DNA from: Macrobrachium rosenbergii
Taxonomy: Eukaryota; Arthropoda; Malacostraca; Decapoda; Palaemonidae
Reading direction: 5' to 3'
NCBI RefSeq assembly: GCF_040412425.1
Contig: NC_089749.1
Span: 32,129,313-32,193,312, forward strand
DNA: 64,000 nucleotides
A program made the translations under genes and the position numbers. The notes under the pieces are model-generated. The model was not told the DNA's origin. It saw nothing but the letters and a program-made list of their open reading frames with translations, and searched no databases. Of the stretch, positions 11,846-24,517 are shown in pieces. Numbering within the stretch: position 1 is the stretch's first letter; each line of letters starts with the position of its first letter.

Positions 11846-12249
11846 CGCCAATAGCGAAAAAGTTTAGAAAAAAAAAAAATTAGTGCTTGACGCCCCTAAC
11901 ACCTTCCACCATATGCTCTTAAATTGATGACGTATCCACATCAGCCAGTAACAAGCAATAAACAAAATGATGTTTCATGATGTGTTAAGTAACATCATGC
12001 TTTTAAGCCAATAGCAGTCATGAAAGCTGTTTCTTTCTACTAGGTACCTTTCACATAATGTGTTGGTGTATATGTCTTAGTGCAGTACTTTATAATGTGT
12101 GGCTTTTATTTTTTTTTTTTTTTGCTTGATTTACTATACAGTACTTCATTACAGGTTTATTGGCTGTATGATTATCACTTGATATTTCATCTCTAATTTA
12201 AGTAAAAATTTTTAGAATGCTAATTTATAGATGTTGGAACTTGTTGTGC

Positions 12250-12545
12250 TTAGAATTAAGGCCAAATGCCAAGCACTGGGACCTATGAAGTCAATCAGCG
12301 CTGAAAGGGAAAACTGACAGTTAGAAGGTTTGAAAGTTGTAACAGAGGGAAAACCTCGCAGTTGCACTAGGAAAAAATTTTCAGAGAGGGTGGAAAGTCA
12401 GATGGAAGAAAGAGAATATGAACGGAGGTGGAATATAAGAAAGGTGAGGCTGCAGCTTTGGGCCAAAGAGAAGCTGCAAAGACCCTTAAGCAATGCCTAA
12501 AGTGCACTACATGAGGTGCACTGACGGCACTAACCCCCTATGGGA
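12250..12545 (+). repeat. Interspersed repeat R2, copy 1
   Basis: Begins ggccaaatgccaagcactgg and ends with gacggcactaacccccta. Diverged copies lie at 58795-59075 and 62110-62310 in the same orientation. Length near 290 bp and no coding content suggest a short non-autonomous element, perhaps a SINE, but no clear A/B boxes were found. Confidence 0.7.
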
Positions 12546-13380
12546 ATTTGTGCTATTTATAACTCTTCTTCGTGCCACTAACTCCAGCGAATGAGTATGT
12601 GTGTTTGTACATGCCCCATGCACAAGATTGCATTTATCTTTTGGGTTGTAAAAATAAAAAATGAGAAAAGACAGTGAAAATATAACTGAGAAGAGTATAA
12701 AATATAAATTTTAAAAAAATGAAGGAGTGTGTGTGTGTTACTGAATAGGTTTCAGTGTGATACCTCAGTTCTCTCTCTCTCTCTCTCTCTCTATACTGTA
12801 CCTCTTCCTCCTTTTTTTTGCTTTGTTACAGTACTGCACACATCCTTTAATCAACTGTGGAAAAATCATAAAAACACATTAAAACAAGCTCTAGCAAGTC
12901 GACGTCTACCTAGCCATCTTCACCATCCAACACTGCATCCCCAACCCCTCCCAACTACCCAGTTCCACCCACCTTCCAAAACACCCCCTTCTCTGAGCGA
13001 ATTCCTCTTCACAGTCTTACTAGCCCTCCTCCCTCATGGTCCATAGCCATCTGACCCCCTTCCACCTTGGAAAAAATTATTTAAAGATAAAAAAATAAGC
13101 ATTCCTTTTATGACTTTTCATAATAAGACCCATATGGCTAAATCAGCCGACTGGATACAAGCAAAGCAATCCTATATTTCTTGGATTATTCATATAAGCA
13201 TCTGCATTTTCACTTTAACTATAAAATAGTATTATCAATTATCCGCATGTGAATTACAAGCAACTCAGCACTATCTACGTGCAACGGCAGCCCTCTCAAA
13301 ATATGTACATGGGTGTGTATAAAGAGCTCTCCATTTACACAGGTTCAATTTATGTTTTCAGTTTAGCAGGGATTATGATC

Positions 13381-13591
13381 CAGGCAGTCCCCGGTTATTG
13401 GCGGGGGTTCCGTTCTGACGGTGTGATAAAAACCAAAAATCGCTGATAACTGAAAATAGGCAATTTTCGGTTATCGGCGCCTCTGTTAGGTATGTATTGG
13501 TGCCAATAAGTGGAAATCGGTGATTTTCTGCCGATTTTCATCGCTTGACAAGTGCCATAAAACTGGATTGCTGGTAATCGGGGACTGCCTG
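13381..13591. mobile_element. MITE family M1, copy 1
   Basis: Bounded by caggcagtccccggttat and its near-complement ggggactgcctg. The body is itself partly palindromic (gccgattttc / gaaaatcgg type blocks). Related copies lie at 20804-21009, 38763-38989 and 54164-54473. Terminal inverted repeats and small size mark a miniature inverted-repeat transposon; the parent transposase is not in this window. Confidence 0.8.
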
Positions 13592-14355
13592 TACAAGTTG
13601 ATATGATCTATTAATTCAATTACTAACTGCACCATGGATAGGAAGCAGTAGCAGCAGCTTGAGTGTCAAATTTAACCATTTGCACTGTTGCTTAGCAGGA
13701 ATGCTGGGTGGTGTAGTGACATCACAGACAACCACACACCCTCATCACCATGTGGAATAGATCAAGGCTCAACAGAGCCAGTGCTATGGTACGACTAGAC
13801 AAAACATCTTCACCAATGTGCCTACAGAGAACACTTACCTCTTGTTTTCAGCTTTATGCATTTATTCTTTTTTAAACATCTGGTAGAGTATAACATAACA
13901 CCCAGAGAAAGAGCTTAAGTGCATGTAATGTACTTTTTTTAATTAACAGTTTCACAAGTACTTTTTTCTTTGTAACAATTACACAAACCAAAGAAGAAAA
14001 TATATGGTTTATTAAAACGCTATATGAAAAATTTAGCAGTTTAATGTTACACATAATGTACAGAACATTTTACCTTTTTTTTACTTTGACATCTGAAACA
14101 AACTTGCATGTTTTTCTCCATCATGTAGTCTCATTACCTTCTCTTTCAAGTTGAAATAATGCTACTTCGTGTTTTCTTGCTGTTCGTATCACCAATATTG
14201 TTTTGACCACGTTTCAGTTCCATAGCGTTAATATTCAGGCTATTTTAATTTGGAAATTACATGAAAACATTATGTAAAAGATACCTCCGAGTACAAATAC
14301 GGATACCATCGTCTCTCCAATTTATCTTATTCCACTAACCGAAACCTAACCTGCT
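13592..14355. other. No recognisable feature
   Basis: AT-rich intron. Short open frames show no domain, no splice-flanked exon and no match to other parts of the window. Confidence 0.5.
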
Positions 14356-14359
14356 GTAC

Positions 14360-14610
14360 AGTCGACTCCTGCTATATTCAGTTCAGTATTCGTGGCTTCA
14401 GTTAGTCGTGGATTTTTCTGTGGAACGTACCTCCAAATGTATCGTGGAAACCTCACTATTTTGTGGATTTTTTCAAAGAGCAATACTCACTAATTACTGT
14501 ATTTTCATGTTACTTTTGTGACTAAATACACTTTTTATGATAATAAAATGATTTACTAATTTTCAAATATTAACATTAATCTCAACACACCAAAATTTCA
14601 ATAAAATGTT
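14360..14610. repeat. Tigger-like terminal fragment
   Basis: Starts acagtcgactcctgctatat and carries 'actaattactgtattttcatgttact...gactaaatacactttttatgataa', which also occurs in both arms of the palindrome near 51200 and 51770. It is a piece of the same DNA transposon family. The RTE LINE at 15272-17035 lies a short way downstream. Confidence 0.6.
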
Positions 14611-14744
14611 AAAGTAAAATCCCTAAATATTGATCTATTATCATCATCATAATATGTATTGTATATAAAAAACTCCCGACATTTGTAATTGTTTTACAGA
14701 TGTAAACATAACTCGGTTCACCCACTCTCTCTCTCTCCTTCCAT

Positions 14745-14890
14745 GATGACACGCTATTGGCTGGAAGGGTTGAAAGCAGCCAACCACATAACAGGGTACC
14801 AGTTTTTCTCGATGTTGGCTGGCTGGAAGGGTTGGAAGTAGCCAACCACACAGCTTGTGGCTCGGATGCTTTATGGCCTTACTGTCACTA
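14745..14890 (+). repeat. Interspersed repeat R3, copy 1
   Basis: ccatgatgacacgctattgg ... agccaaccacacagcttgtg ... tactgtcactagtg. A second copy lies at 17240-17425, so the two copies bracket the RTE LINE. Both are followed by a CT-rich tract. Type unknown. Confidence 0.7.
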
Positions 14891-15271
14891 GTGCAAGTTG
14901 TATTTTTGTTCTCTCTCTCCCTGAGATAAGAGAGAAGGAGATTTTCTATGCATATGTAAGGTGTATATTTATTTTCGTATAGTCTTACAGATAAACATGG
15001 CGTTACTTTGTCATTCATTTCTTCATATTTCCCATGCTATAATTAACACTTTTTGCACTTCAATAACTATGTAATTTATGTGGGTATACAGTATCCATGA
15101 TTTATGTAATCTTAAACTTATCATTATTTCTTATAATGTACAGTACTGGTGTTTGAACTATGTATTAAAATAGACAGTGAACTATTAAAATTGGCAGTTA
15201 CAAGCATTTTAGATTAAGGTATACAGGGTATGATAAAAAAAAAGGATTTACTAATTATCAAATATTAATAT

Positions 15272-17035
15272 TAATGTCTTCTTCCCAGCTTGTTCCCTTT
15301 TTATATGGGGTCGCCGTTTCGGATGAGCCGTTTCCATCTATTTCTATCCTGTGCTTCTGCCTCATCAATTCCCTTCTCATGCAGGTCTCCCCTCACACAG
15401 TCCTTCCATCTCTTTCTTGGTCTCCCTCTTCTTCTTCTTCCCTGGACCTCCATCCCCATAGTATGTCTACCAGCGTGGTCCTCATCTCTCCTCAACAGGT
15501 GTCCATACCATCTCAGCCTCCCCTCCTGCACTTTCTTTGATATTTCCACCACCTTAGTCGACCCCCTAATGTAATAATTTCAGACCCTATCCTCTCTCGT
15601 CACCCCAGCCATCCACCTAAGCATTCTCATTTCTGCCACATCCATCTTCTCCTGTCTTTCTCTCAAGCTTGCTGTTTCCGTGCCATGCATCACTGCTGTT
15701 CTTACCATCGTCTTATGAAATTTTCCTTTTAACCTCAATGGTACTCTTTTGTCACAAAAAACTCCGGAGGCCGCTCTCCAGTTGTTCCAGCCTGCCTGTA
15801 CCCGATGTTTTACTTCTTCTTCCATATTTCCTCCAGCATTAACAAAGCATCCCAAATACTTAAAATTTTCAACTCTCTTTATTGGTTCTCCCCCAAGCTG
15901 AATACTTTCCCTATCACCCCCATCATTGGTGGTACACATATATTCTGTCTTGGAACTACTTATTCTCATTCCTCTGTCCTTCAGTACTTGTCTCCATCTT
16001 TCCAACTTCATTTCCAGATCTTCCCTGCTCTCTGTACACAGGACAATATCATCTGCATATTCCACAGTACTGCCTCCCTTACTTCCTCTAAGATAGTGTC
16101 CATCACTATGTTATAAATAAATGGACTAAGAGCCGACCTCTAGTGTAATCCTACTCTCACCTCAAAACCCTCCGTCTCCCAACACTGCTCCTCACTCTGG
16201 TAAATACTTTCCGGTACATCTACTGTATCAATCGCACGTACTTCTCTGGCACCATCCTCTCCCTCAGGCTCCTCCACACCTCTTGTCTTGGGACTCAGTC
16301 ATAAGCCTTTTCAAGGTCAATGAATACCTACATATGGTTTTCATTGACCTTGAAAATTTCCCTTTGAAGATTGGGATTAGTATACTCCCACGACACTCAT
16401 TTGGCATCTTTTCCTGCTCAAGGATCTTTATCATAAGATCGTAAAGTATATCCACTTCTTCATCCCCTAATGCCTTCCATACCTCCACAGGTATCATGTC
16501 TGGTCCGGTTGCCTTCCCATTCTTCATCTTCTTCAGTACATCCAGCACCTCTTACTTAGAAAACCTCATCACCATGCCAATGTTCACCTGCCCATCCCCT
16601 CTTATTAGTCTATCATTTTCTTCACATTTAACAGCTGTTCGAAATATTCTTTCCATCTCTTCACAATGTCTTCCTCCTTTCTAAGTACTACCCCATCTTG
16701 ATCTTTTATTTGTTTGATATTTGTAATATCTTTGGTGCTCTTATTTCTAGCCTTTGACAGCTTGATCATCTTATTTAAACCTTCCTTCGTCCCCAGCTCA
16801 TTATAAACCTCATCATACGACTTTGCTTTAGCTTGGGCTACCATCTTTTTCACCACCTTGTTTTTCTCTGAACTGATCTCTGCCTTCCACTGACTGTGAC
16901 TCTTCCCATCTTTTCTTTGCCTCCTTCTTATCTTTTACTACTTTCCCAATGTCTTCCTCCCACCACCAACTCTCCCTTTCCTCCTCAATGATCCCAGATG
17001 TCTCTCCCAGCAGCTCCTTTCCATGTAAACACAAC
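15272..17035 (-). pseudogene. RTE-type LINE, 5'-truncated reverse transcriptase
   Basis: Minus-strand pol remnant of a non-LTR retrotransposon. In order it shows a Glu/Lys-rich segment at 17037-16605, KATGPDMIPVEVWKAL near 16500, EYADDIVLCTESRED near 16050 (catalytic YADD kept), KTEYMCTT, ENFKYLGCF, LRLKGKFHKTMVRTAV and a C-terminal RRRRGRPRKRWKDCVRGDL near 15430. This C-terminal signature is typical of RTE-like LINEs often annotated as craniofacial-development-protein-2-like in crustaceans. Frameshifts and stops separate 17037-16828, 16856-16605, 16548-16264, 16065-15580 and 15552-15301. The endonuclease domain is absent, so the copy is 5'-truncated near 17035, as is usual for LINE insertions. 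Confidence 0.85.
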
Positions 17036-17239
17036 AAAATATCAATTCATTAATGAAAATATAGTAAATTTTTTAAGATTTTAGCAAATTCTTTGCTTTT
17101 CCCAATCTTTTGCAGTTACGAAGTCTCCCACTTTGGTGGAGGGATGTGGGCCTAACTGTCAATCTCTCTCTCTCTCTCTCTCTCTCTCTGCCAAAGGATA
17201 CTAGTATAATGTGAGAGGCGGATAGATAGAAAGCTTTGA

Positions 17240-17425
17240 CGTTGGCTCCATGATGACATGCTATTGGCTGGAAGGGCTGGAAGTACCCAATCACAAAGAG
17301 GGGTACCAGTGCTCCTCGGTGCTGATTGGCTTGCAGGATGACACTTGACTAGCTGGAAGGGTTGGAAATAGCCAATCACACAGCTTGTAGCTCAGATGCT
17401 TTATGTTTTACTGTCACTAGTGGAC
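17240..17425 (+). repeat. Interspersed repeat R3, copy 2
   Basis: Diverged copy of 14745-14890 with an extra internal segment. Landmarks are ccatgatgacatgctattgg, agccaatcacacagcttgta and tactgtcactagtg. CT tracts lie on both sides (17163-17189 and 17433-17472). Confidence 0.7.
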
Positions 17426-17430
17426 GAGTT

Positions 17431-17477
<47 letters not shown>

Positions 17478-17589
17478 CTGTATTAATGAAATATGAATTA
17501 ACGTATCATAAATGTAAAAATATAACACTAAAACTGCATAAGAGAAAATGGCTGTCCTGAATATAGGGGTAACTTGATTATAGGGGTAA

Positions 17590-17830
17590 CTTGATTAGTT
17601 TAGGATTAGACTTATTTTTACGTGGCTAAGAACCAATTGGTTACCTAGCAACGGGACCTACAGCTTATTGTGGAATCCGAACCACATTATAGCGAGAAAT
17701 GAATTTCTATCACCAGAAACAAATTCCTCTTGTTCTTCACTGGCCGGTCAGAGATTCGAACTCGCGACCAACAGAGTGGTAGCTGAGAACGGAACCCGCT
17801 CACCCAGCGAAGAACTAGAAACACCAACAA
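17590..17830 (-). mobile_element. tRNA-derived SINE, copy 1
   Basis: Read on the minus strand, a tRNA-like head near 17830-17745 has a box-B-like agttcgaatctc, then a conserved body with attcatttct, ggttcggattccacaataag, gttgctaggtaacca and ttcttagccacgtaaa. A second copy lies at 32575-32855. The pol III box and the shared body support a SINE. I cannot name the family. Confidence 0.65.
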
Positions 17831-18289
17831 AACCGCCAAACTGGTTGTAAAGAACGCCTTCATAACATGTGCTACCAACACAATGGCAGGGAACACTGGA
17901 AACGGCTTTAAAGATAGCATATCAAGAAAAATCGTACACTTCACAGTAGCAGGGAAACAAAGGAAAAATGCAAGAGGACGCATGGGAAATGAACACCTGG
18001 ATGAAGATGCGGGCAGAGAAACGCCAAGGTCACGAGGGGGTGGGGGTCACACAGGAGGAGGAAGGCAATTATAGGATTAAAGTACCCAGCACACGGATAT
18101 AAATACAGGTGGACGACTATGCATCTGGTAATTTACGGATACCTGATAATGAGGACTGTTTGTCCAAGAAAGCTTGTGACTTTTTCTGAATAAATACTTC
18201 TTTAGATACCATCCAGTTTGAATGAGGTCCTGTTAAAAATTTTACTAATGCACAGAACAACTGTGTATGTGATAAAGTTAATTTATTTG

Positions 18290-18960
18290 GCCTCGAGATG
18301 GATTGGTTCAGGAGTTTTAAAAGAACGTATGGAGGCAGAGCCATGCTGGAAGTAAGAACTTATGAGAAAGTGAGAAGAAGGATAGCAGTGACAGACAACA
18401 AAATCCAATTCCTTAAGAATTGCATAGCAGACTGTGTGGCACCTACATCACTGGATAAGATACGAGAGAGACACTGATGAACATCCATTTCCTGGTTTTG
18501 TAGAAGAGATATGAAGGAAGACATAAGGAAGAAAAAGATCGAACTGAAAGAATTAAGGGTGAAAAGCAGAAAAATCAGAAGATAACTGACGGAGAAGTAC
18601 AGCGGCACCAGCTTAGACAACGTTTTTAAAGAAATTGCAGGTTACGTAAAGGTATGTGCACGCCGCAGTTCTCAACTACACGAGAATAGACTCATTGCCA
18701 TTTTCGATAGGTCGGGGTGGGTAAAATAAAGGGAACTTTGATTCAGTCAAGAACATTTCCAAGAGACTCCTAAGTAGTGATGAAGTGCTGGTGTTAGGAT
18801 ATGGTCTTAATTTTTGCATGGGGAACGATAGTCACGATTTCACTGAAATGTGTAGAAGCTTAAGGGAACTAGATAAGCACAAAAATGGGGATGAAGCAGC
18901 TTTTTGTAGGGGGGCCATGTGGGCGGGGATTAGGTTGAATATGTAAGCCATATATTTTTA
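18290..18960 (+). pseudogene. Penelope-like element fragment (N-terminal part)
   Basis: Plus-strand coding-like text in shifting frames: RTYEKVRRRIAVTDNKIQF LKNC near 18355-18430, then NRLIAIFDRSGW near 18685, then KRLLSSDEVLVLGYGLNF near 18765-18820. The last segment resembles the 'S.dE...L..GLnF' block that precedes the RT of Penelope-like elements. Stops and frameshifts are frequent and no RT core or GIY-YIG part follows, so this is a dead 5' fragment. The family call is from remembered motif layout and moderate. Confidence 0.5.
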
Positions 18961-19129
18961 AGGGTAATGTTGTAAGAAGACTTTTAAATTACATATTAAA
19001 GTGTTTTAGGATGATAGTTTAAGGTATATTGGGTGTTTGAACTACTAAAATAGGCAGTTATAAGCATTTTAGTTCAAGGTATAGAGGGTATTTGGTATTT
19101 GAACTATTATAATGGGCAGTTATAAGCGT

Positions 19130-20360
19130 TCTTAGAGGGGGGGGGGTTCCCAACTTATCACGGATCTCAACTTGCTGCGGGTGGTTGTGGTCACTAACCC
19201 CTGCTTCGACTGCAGTCAGTTGCCTTCCTAACTTCATTAAGGACATTATAAGGAATAATTACCGCTGAATTGGGGGGAGGGGGTAAAACAACATTTTTAA
19301 GTAACCAAGATCCTCCTGGGCCTCTGCAGCTAAAGGATTAACTCTCATTTTCCAGTCACCACAAATTTCATTGGTATATTCATGGGCGGGATAACTGTCT
19401 CCTTCGACGGTTTTTGGATTTCTATTGAAAGAGGGACAAGGTGTATTCATTGTTGAGAAAGGGCGCTCTGTCCATTAGTTCTACATCCTCAACATCAACC
19501 ATAGTTTTCCTTTCATTAGGTTGTTTCCATCTAATGAAAGGATATACATTGGTGTCTCACCAAGGGGTAATAGTATCATTCTTAGGGGCAGATATTGATG
19601 ACCATTCTACTTTATTGATTTGAGGTTTTAAAGTCAGACCTGGTCATATCATAGTTATCAGTCAGGGGTCTGGGAGTGAGTAGGCAGTCTCTCATTACCC
19701 ATTCTATTTTCAACAGGGATCTAGGCAACTGATTCAACTTCTTTCTGAGCTTGGGTTTATTATTACCTTCTTTTGGTGAGAATGCCAATTCTGCCTGGGC
19801 AGACTATGCACCAAATTCCTTTTGGGAATCACCGATAGAGTCTCTGATATGCTGACACTCAGTAACAAGGTCATTCTTGATACTGTTCATGATTTTTCCT
19901 GGAATTCTGAAAGCACAGCAAGCAGAATTTACCAGGTAAGCCTGCATGAACTTAGCCAAGGCAGTTGTATCACCGCTTCCCAGCAATGTATTATTCCCGG
20001 ATAAATCACTATATACCTCCTAAAAGGTACAGACACTTCAGATGGGGTTGGGTGGATCCTGATATCTGATTGCTGCATGGGAGAAGAAAGATTCTCATCT
20101 GATGTCTCTCTCTCATGTAAAACAGAAGACTGTTACCTAGATCTTCTGAATTCAGAAGGGAAATTTCAGTGGTCTTCACATCCACTGGAGGAGTTGAAGT
20201 GGGAGTTCCCAGAATCCACTGCTTTTGGAGTATTGGTCTACAAGTGGATTCTGCTCGGAGACAGAGGAACGCTGGAGTTCTGCCAGAATGATGTAATCTC
20301 CTCCTTGTGTACCCCTACTGAACTCATAGAGACAGTTTAAAATGGGCTCTTTCAACATTT
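19130..20360. other. Degenerate coding-like sequence, origin unclear
   Basis: Less AT-rich than the flanks, with many medium open frames on both strands. One minus-strand stretch (19986-19804) reads GSGDTTALAKFMQAYL and IRDSIGDSQKEFG, the style of a capsid-like retroelement protein. The block adjoins the Penelope-like fragment at one end and MITE M1 at the other. It could be ORF1 of an old retroelement; no catalytic motif is visible. Confidence 0.3.
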
Positions 20361-20803
20361 AAGCTAACTGCCAGGAGCATATTGCATAATTCACACATTT
20401 GGCAACTAACTAAATTCTCCCTTATTCCGATGGGTGCCTGCTCATGGAGGGTAATTATGAGCCACTGCTACAGGCTAAAAGCAGATTGAGCAATTCACTG
20501 TGGTACAGGTAATCTGTGGGTCCTGTGTGACAGCAACCCAGCTGTGAAAAAGGGAACAAATGTTTATTAAAAACTAGCTAGTGTTAGCTACCTAAATCAC
20601 TGTATAGGCAACACACACTTCAAATTAAAAGAGGCTGACATGGCCATAATTAAGTGTCCATAGTGTGTTGTTAAGCAACATGATCAATGGGTCATATCCA
20701 TAAAATAGTAGTAATTTATTAAAATACTCATTTAAAATTACTACAATACTGCCTTTAGAGGATTTACTTACAAATGCTTCTAAACTCAATACAGATCAAA
20801 CTA

Positions 20804-21009
20804 CAGGCAGCCCCCGGTTATCAGCGATCCACTTTTACATTATTTGTCTAGCGACAACAATAATGGGATTTTCAGCGCCGATATGCTCTGATCCATGGTT
20901 ACTGGCACTGATCCCCACTTATCTGCGCCAATAACCAAGGATCGGAGCTATTAACGCCAATTTTCGGTTATTGGGAATGAAACACCTGCCGATAGCCAGG
21001 GACTGCCAG
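20804..21009. mobile_element. MITE family M1, copy 2
   Basis: Bounded by caggcagcccccggttatca and ccagggactgcca. Same body palindromes as the copy at 13381. It directly abuts the outer edge of the nested element that starts at 21011. Confidence 0.75.
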
Positions 21010-21221
21010 TACAGTAAAACCTTAGACCTGAAACCAACGGACATTGAATTTAACAGACAAAATCTGGCCATGGGTAGTATAGCCTACGATGACACAAAAC
21101 CATCTGTGTATAGGCTAGCTTTTGCAACAACAGGTATCATATGTCCAATTCAAAATAACAAAGCTGATTCTATATCATGTTTTTCCTAAACACATAGCTT
21201 AAAAGGGAAACATCGTTTTGT

Positions 21222-22103
21222 TTACATTTCATTGCCGCCACAAACCCCTAACAATACAATAATAATGTAGAATAATTTTCGTTCGTATGGCTGAATTGTT
21301 TTAAACTATTATTTAGCACCAAAATGATAATGAATTTTTTGTGAAAAATTAACATTATGTTATCCTGAACATTATTACTACCGAATTACACTACCATTAA
21401 AACTTCAAAAGGACACCGAAAGATAACATTGCTGTGAGCCCTACCATAAACCGATATTTACATTTTGTCAGCTGGCTGGCCTTGCATAGATAAAAGCCGA
21501 TTTTATTTATATAAAATTTATTCCTCGAATAGGCTGCAGTATTTATTATGAAGACATGCCACTAATATATGCAGTATCTTTTATGAAGACATGCCACTAA
21601 TATATAAGGTAAAAATGGTTTTATTACATATACATTTCATCGCCAATCACAATACAATAACGTATGATAATTATTGTTCATATGATTGAATTGTTCTAAA
21701 GGGTTATTTACCAGGAACATAATAAATTTTTAGTGAAAAATGAATATTATGTTAACCTAAACATTATTACTACTAAAAAAAAACTACAATTAAAACTTCG
21801 AAAGATACCATAAGACAATGCTGCCGTGAGCGCTACCATAATTTGATGTTTACATTTTGTCAGTTGGCCTCACATAGATAAAAGCTGAATTCATCGAGAT
21901 GGAATTATTCCTCAAACAGGCTATTTATTATGAAGATATATGCCAATAACATATAAGGTAAAAATGGTTTTATTACATTTACACTTCATCGCCAATCACA
22001 GACAACAATATGATAATGTACGTTAATTATTGTTCGTATGACTGCATTGTTCAGAAAAGTTATTTACCAAGAAAATGACAATGAGTTTTTAATTAAAAAT
22101 TAG
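21222..22103 (+). repeat. Tandem repeat, about 350-bp units
   Basis: Units start near 21222, 21624 and 21975. Each carries catcgccaatcac-type, attgttcgtatgactgaatt-type and gatgtttacattttgtcag-type blocks and ends aaggtaaaaatggttttatt. The third unit stops at 22103 and resumes at 28578. A 37-bp local duplication (tttatgaagacatgccacta) lies at 21545-21605 inside unit 1. Confidence 0.8.
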
Positions 22104-22469
22104 TACAGTAATACCTCAAACTTGTGCGATTCGAGTTGCACGAATTCACAGACACACGAATTTTTAATTGGAACCTAACTAATGGACATGCACGAGTTTT
22201 TCACAGACACACGAACATTTCCTAACACTGAGAAACCCTGCAAATGTGTTTGTTTAATTTTTTTTATGTAATTTATAAGTTTTCAAGCTTTTATGTGTAA
22301 ATTAAATAACATTAAATATTATTAAAAGTAATAATTTCTCTCTCTCTTTCTTTTAGTGAGATGAATTTTTATGGTACATGTATACAGGTATGTTTATTTG
22401 TATGCTACATAAACTTTTTACGTAATAATAAGTACTAATTTTCAAATATTAATAACATTAATCAAATTA

Positions 22470-22470
<1 letters not shown>

Positions 22471-22509
<39 letters not shown>

Positions 22510-22701
22510 TTGGCAGCAGACCCTCTTTTAAACAGGTTCTATTGAATATTATTGCTGCTTCAGCTGCATTTATTTTGTAGAACTTTTTCTATTTTCCTTA
22601 TTGCGGACTTCTCTTCAGTGGAGGTGTGTGCTAACAGCTCGCCTATATTTAATAAGGAAAATAGAAAAAGTCTTCTACAAAATAAATGCAGCTGAAGCAG
22701 C

Positions 22702-22738
<37 letters not shown>
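22471..22738. repeat. Hairpin flanked by (TAA)n tracts
   Basis: Arms 22548-22602 and 22651-22707 are near-perfect reverse complements (attattgctgcttcagctgc against gcagctgaagcagcaataat, differing by a 2-nt insertion), with a loop of 48 nt. A (TAA)n tract lies just outside each arm at 22471-22507 and 22702-22738. Confidence 0.85.
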
Positions 22739-23531
22739 TTAAACCTTCAGGGACGGCATAATATATCAATGTGCAGCACCCCAGACCGGGGAAACTTTGA
22801 GGTCAGCAAAATAAAAAAAAAAATCTCATCAATGGAAAGAGAATGACACGTACATTCACACTGTATAAATAAAAAAATTCTAACAAATTTTCCCCACCTT
22901 CCACGAGAAGTTGAAAATGACTATTTACAACCCTTGTAAGGCCTCATTTACAAGACAATCGTAAATTTTACCATTTTATATATGTTTTTCTAATAAATAA
23001 GTTTTTTGGATTTTGTAAAATTATTATTACTGCTCACACAATATCAAAACAGATAAGAAATAAAAGCAGTAACAAATTTTTTGCATATTTGTAAAATATT
23101 CACGTAAGTTTGCAAGAAGGAAGATTCAGTAACTTTTTTTTTACTTCTACATACTTTTTTTAATATTTCTTTGCAATTTTCTTTGTAAAATTACATTTCC
23201 AACCATCATACTATCAAAAAAGACAAAAAACAAAAAACAGCAGCAACCCCTTTGTATATTTACAAGCAAATTTACAAAAAACTCATGTGAGGGAAAGAGA
23301 TGCAGTACCTTCTCCCTTGAAGTCACAAGCATTACTGATACTGGCCTAACTCTCACGTCTGTATAAAAGTTGCCATTAGTGAATTTATAGCATACAGAAG
23401 TAGTGGCACTTTTGTTTCAAATCATTATTACCATAACAGTGGTTTGTAATTATGCTTCACACTCAAGCTCAATCCATCCACCTCCCCAAACCTGTTTTAC
23501 TTCACACTGAAGCTCAATCCGTCCACTAAGG

Positions 23532-23533
<2 letters not shown>

Positions 23534-23605
<72 letters not shown>
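23534..23605. repeat. (TAA)n microsatellite
   Basis: Uninterrupted aat repeats. It generates a poly-Leu reading frame on the minus strand that is not a gene. Just upstream, cacactcaagctcaatccat and cacactgaagctcaatccgt form a short tandem duplication. Confidence 0.95.
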
Positions 23606-23607
<2 letters not shown>

Positions 23608-24149
23608 CTGTAATACAAAATTCTATTATCTTGTACAAACAAATTCTTCCCTCATCTTTTGTAAGAAGGTGGAAGGCAAAAGCTGTCAGACATGTCATTT
23701 AACAAGACAAGAATGGGAGTGTTGCTAATCAGTGGTCAAATTTTTCTTGTAATTCCCTCTCTCTCTCTCTGTGTCCGTAACAATTCATAAAAAATTTCAG
23801 TCTCTTAACCCTCACAATCCGGGCTAAAATACGCTTATGTAACATCTGAGACCGGGCTAAAATTGACTATTGCAAATTGGAGAAAAATACATATCTATGG
23901 AAAGGTAATAGCATGCACATGAACGTGGAACAAAAAAAAAAATTTTTTTTTAATTTTTGTACTTACCAGAGCGAGTTGATTATAAAGTGCTATAAGATGG
24001 ATGAGCGGGGAGACAGCTGACTGAAAAGAATTGGCCCGGGCGCGGGCCTTTTCGCAGACACGCTAACAAACAATACCACGCAAAATAATGAATTCTAAAA
24101 GTCTGCACTTGTATACAACAAATATAATACAATAAAAGTTATTTACATG

Positions 24150-24445
24150 TAAGTTATTACCCGTAAAATGCAATGAAAATGAAACATACCCATAAATGTA
24201 AAAAAAAAGTATATAAAAAGTAATACTCGGGAAAAAAGTTATCGAAAGCCTTATATTTCTGCCCTTATCGTATGAAAAATATTAGTATTTATGAAAGACC
24301 CGTAATGTAATATGAAAACCCGTAATGTAGAGTAAAAGTTATTGAAAGTGAACAATACCCATCAAGTTATACCCGTAAAATGCCATGAAATTGAAATATA
24401 TATCATCAATGTATGCCAACACATTTCTCGGCTCAATGAAAAGCT

Positions 24446-24517
<72 letters not shown>

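Noticed and set aside
22560..23698. Poly-Leu and poly-Ile open frames
   Set aside because: They are translations of (TAA)n tracts, with no splice sites or domains.
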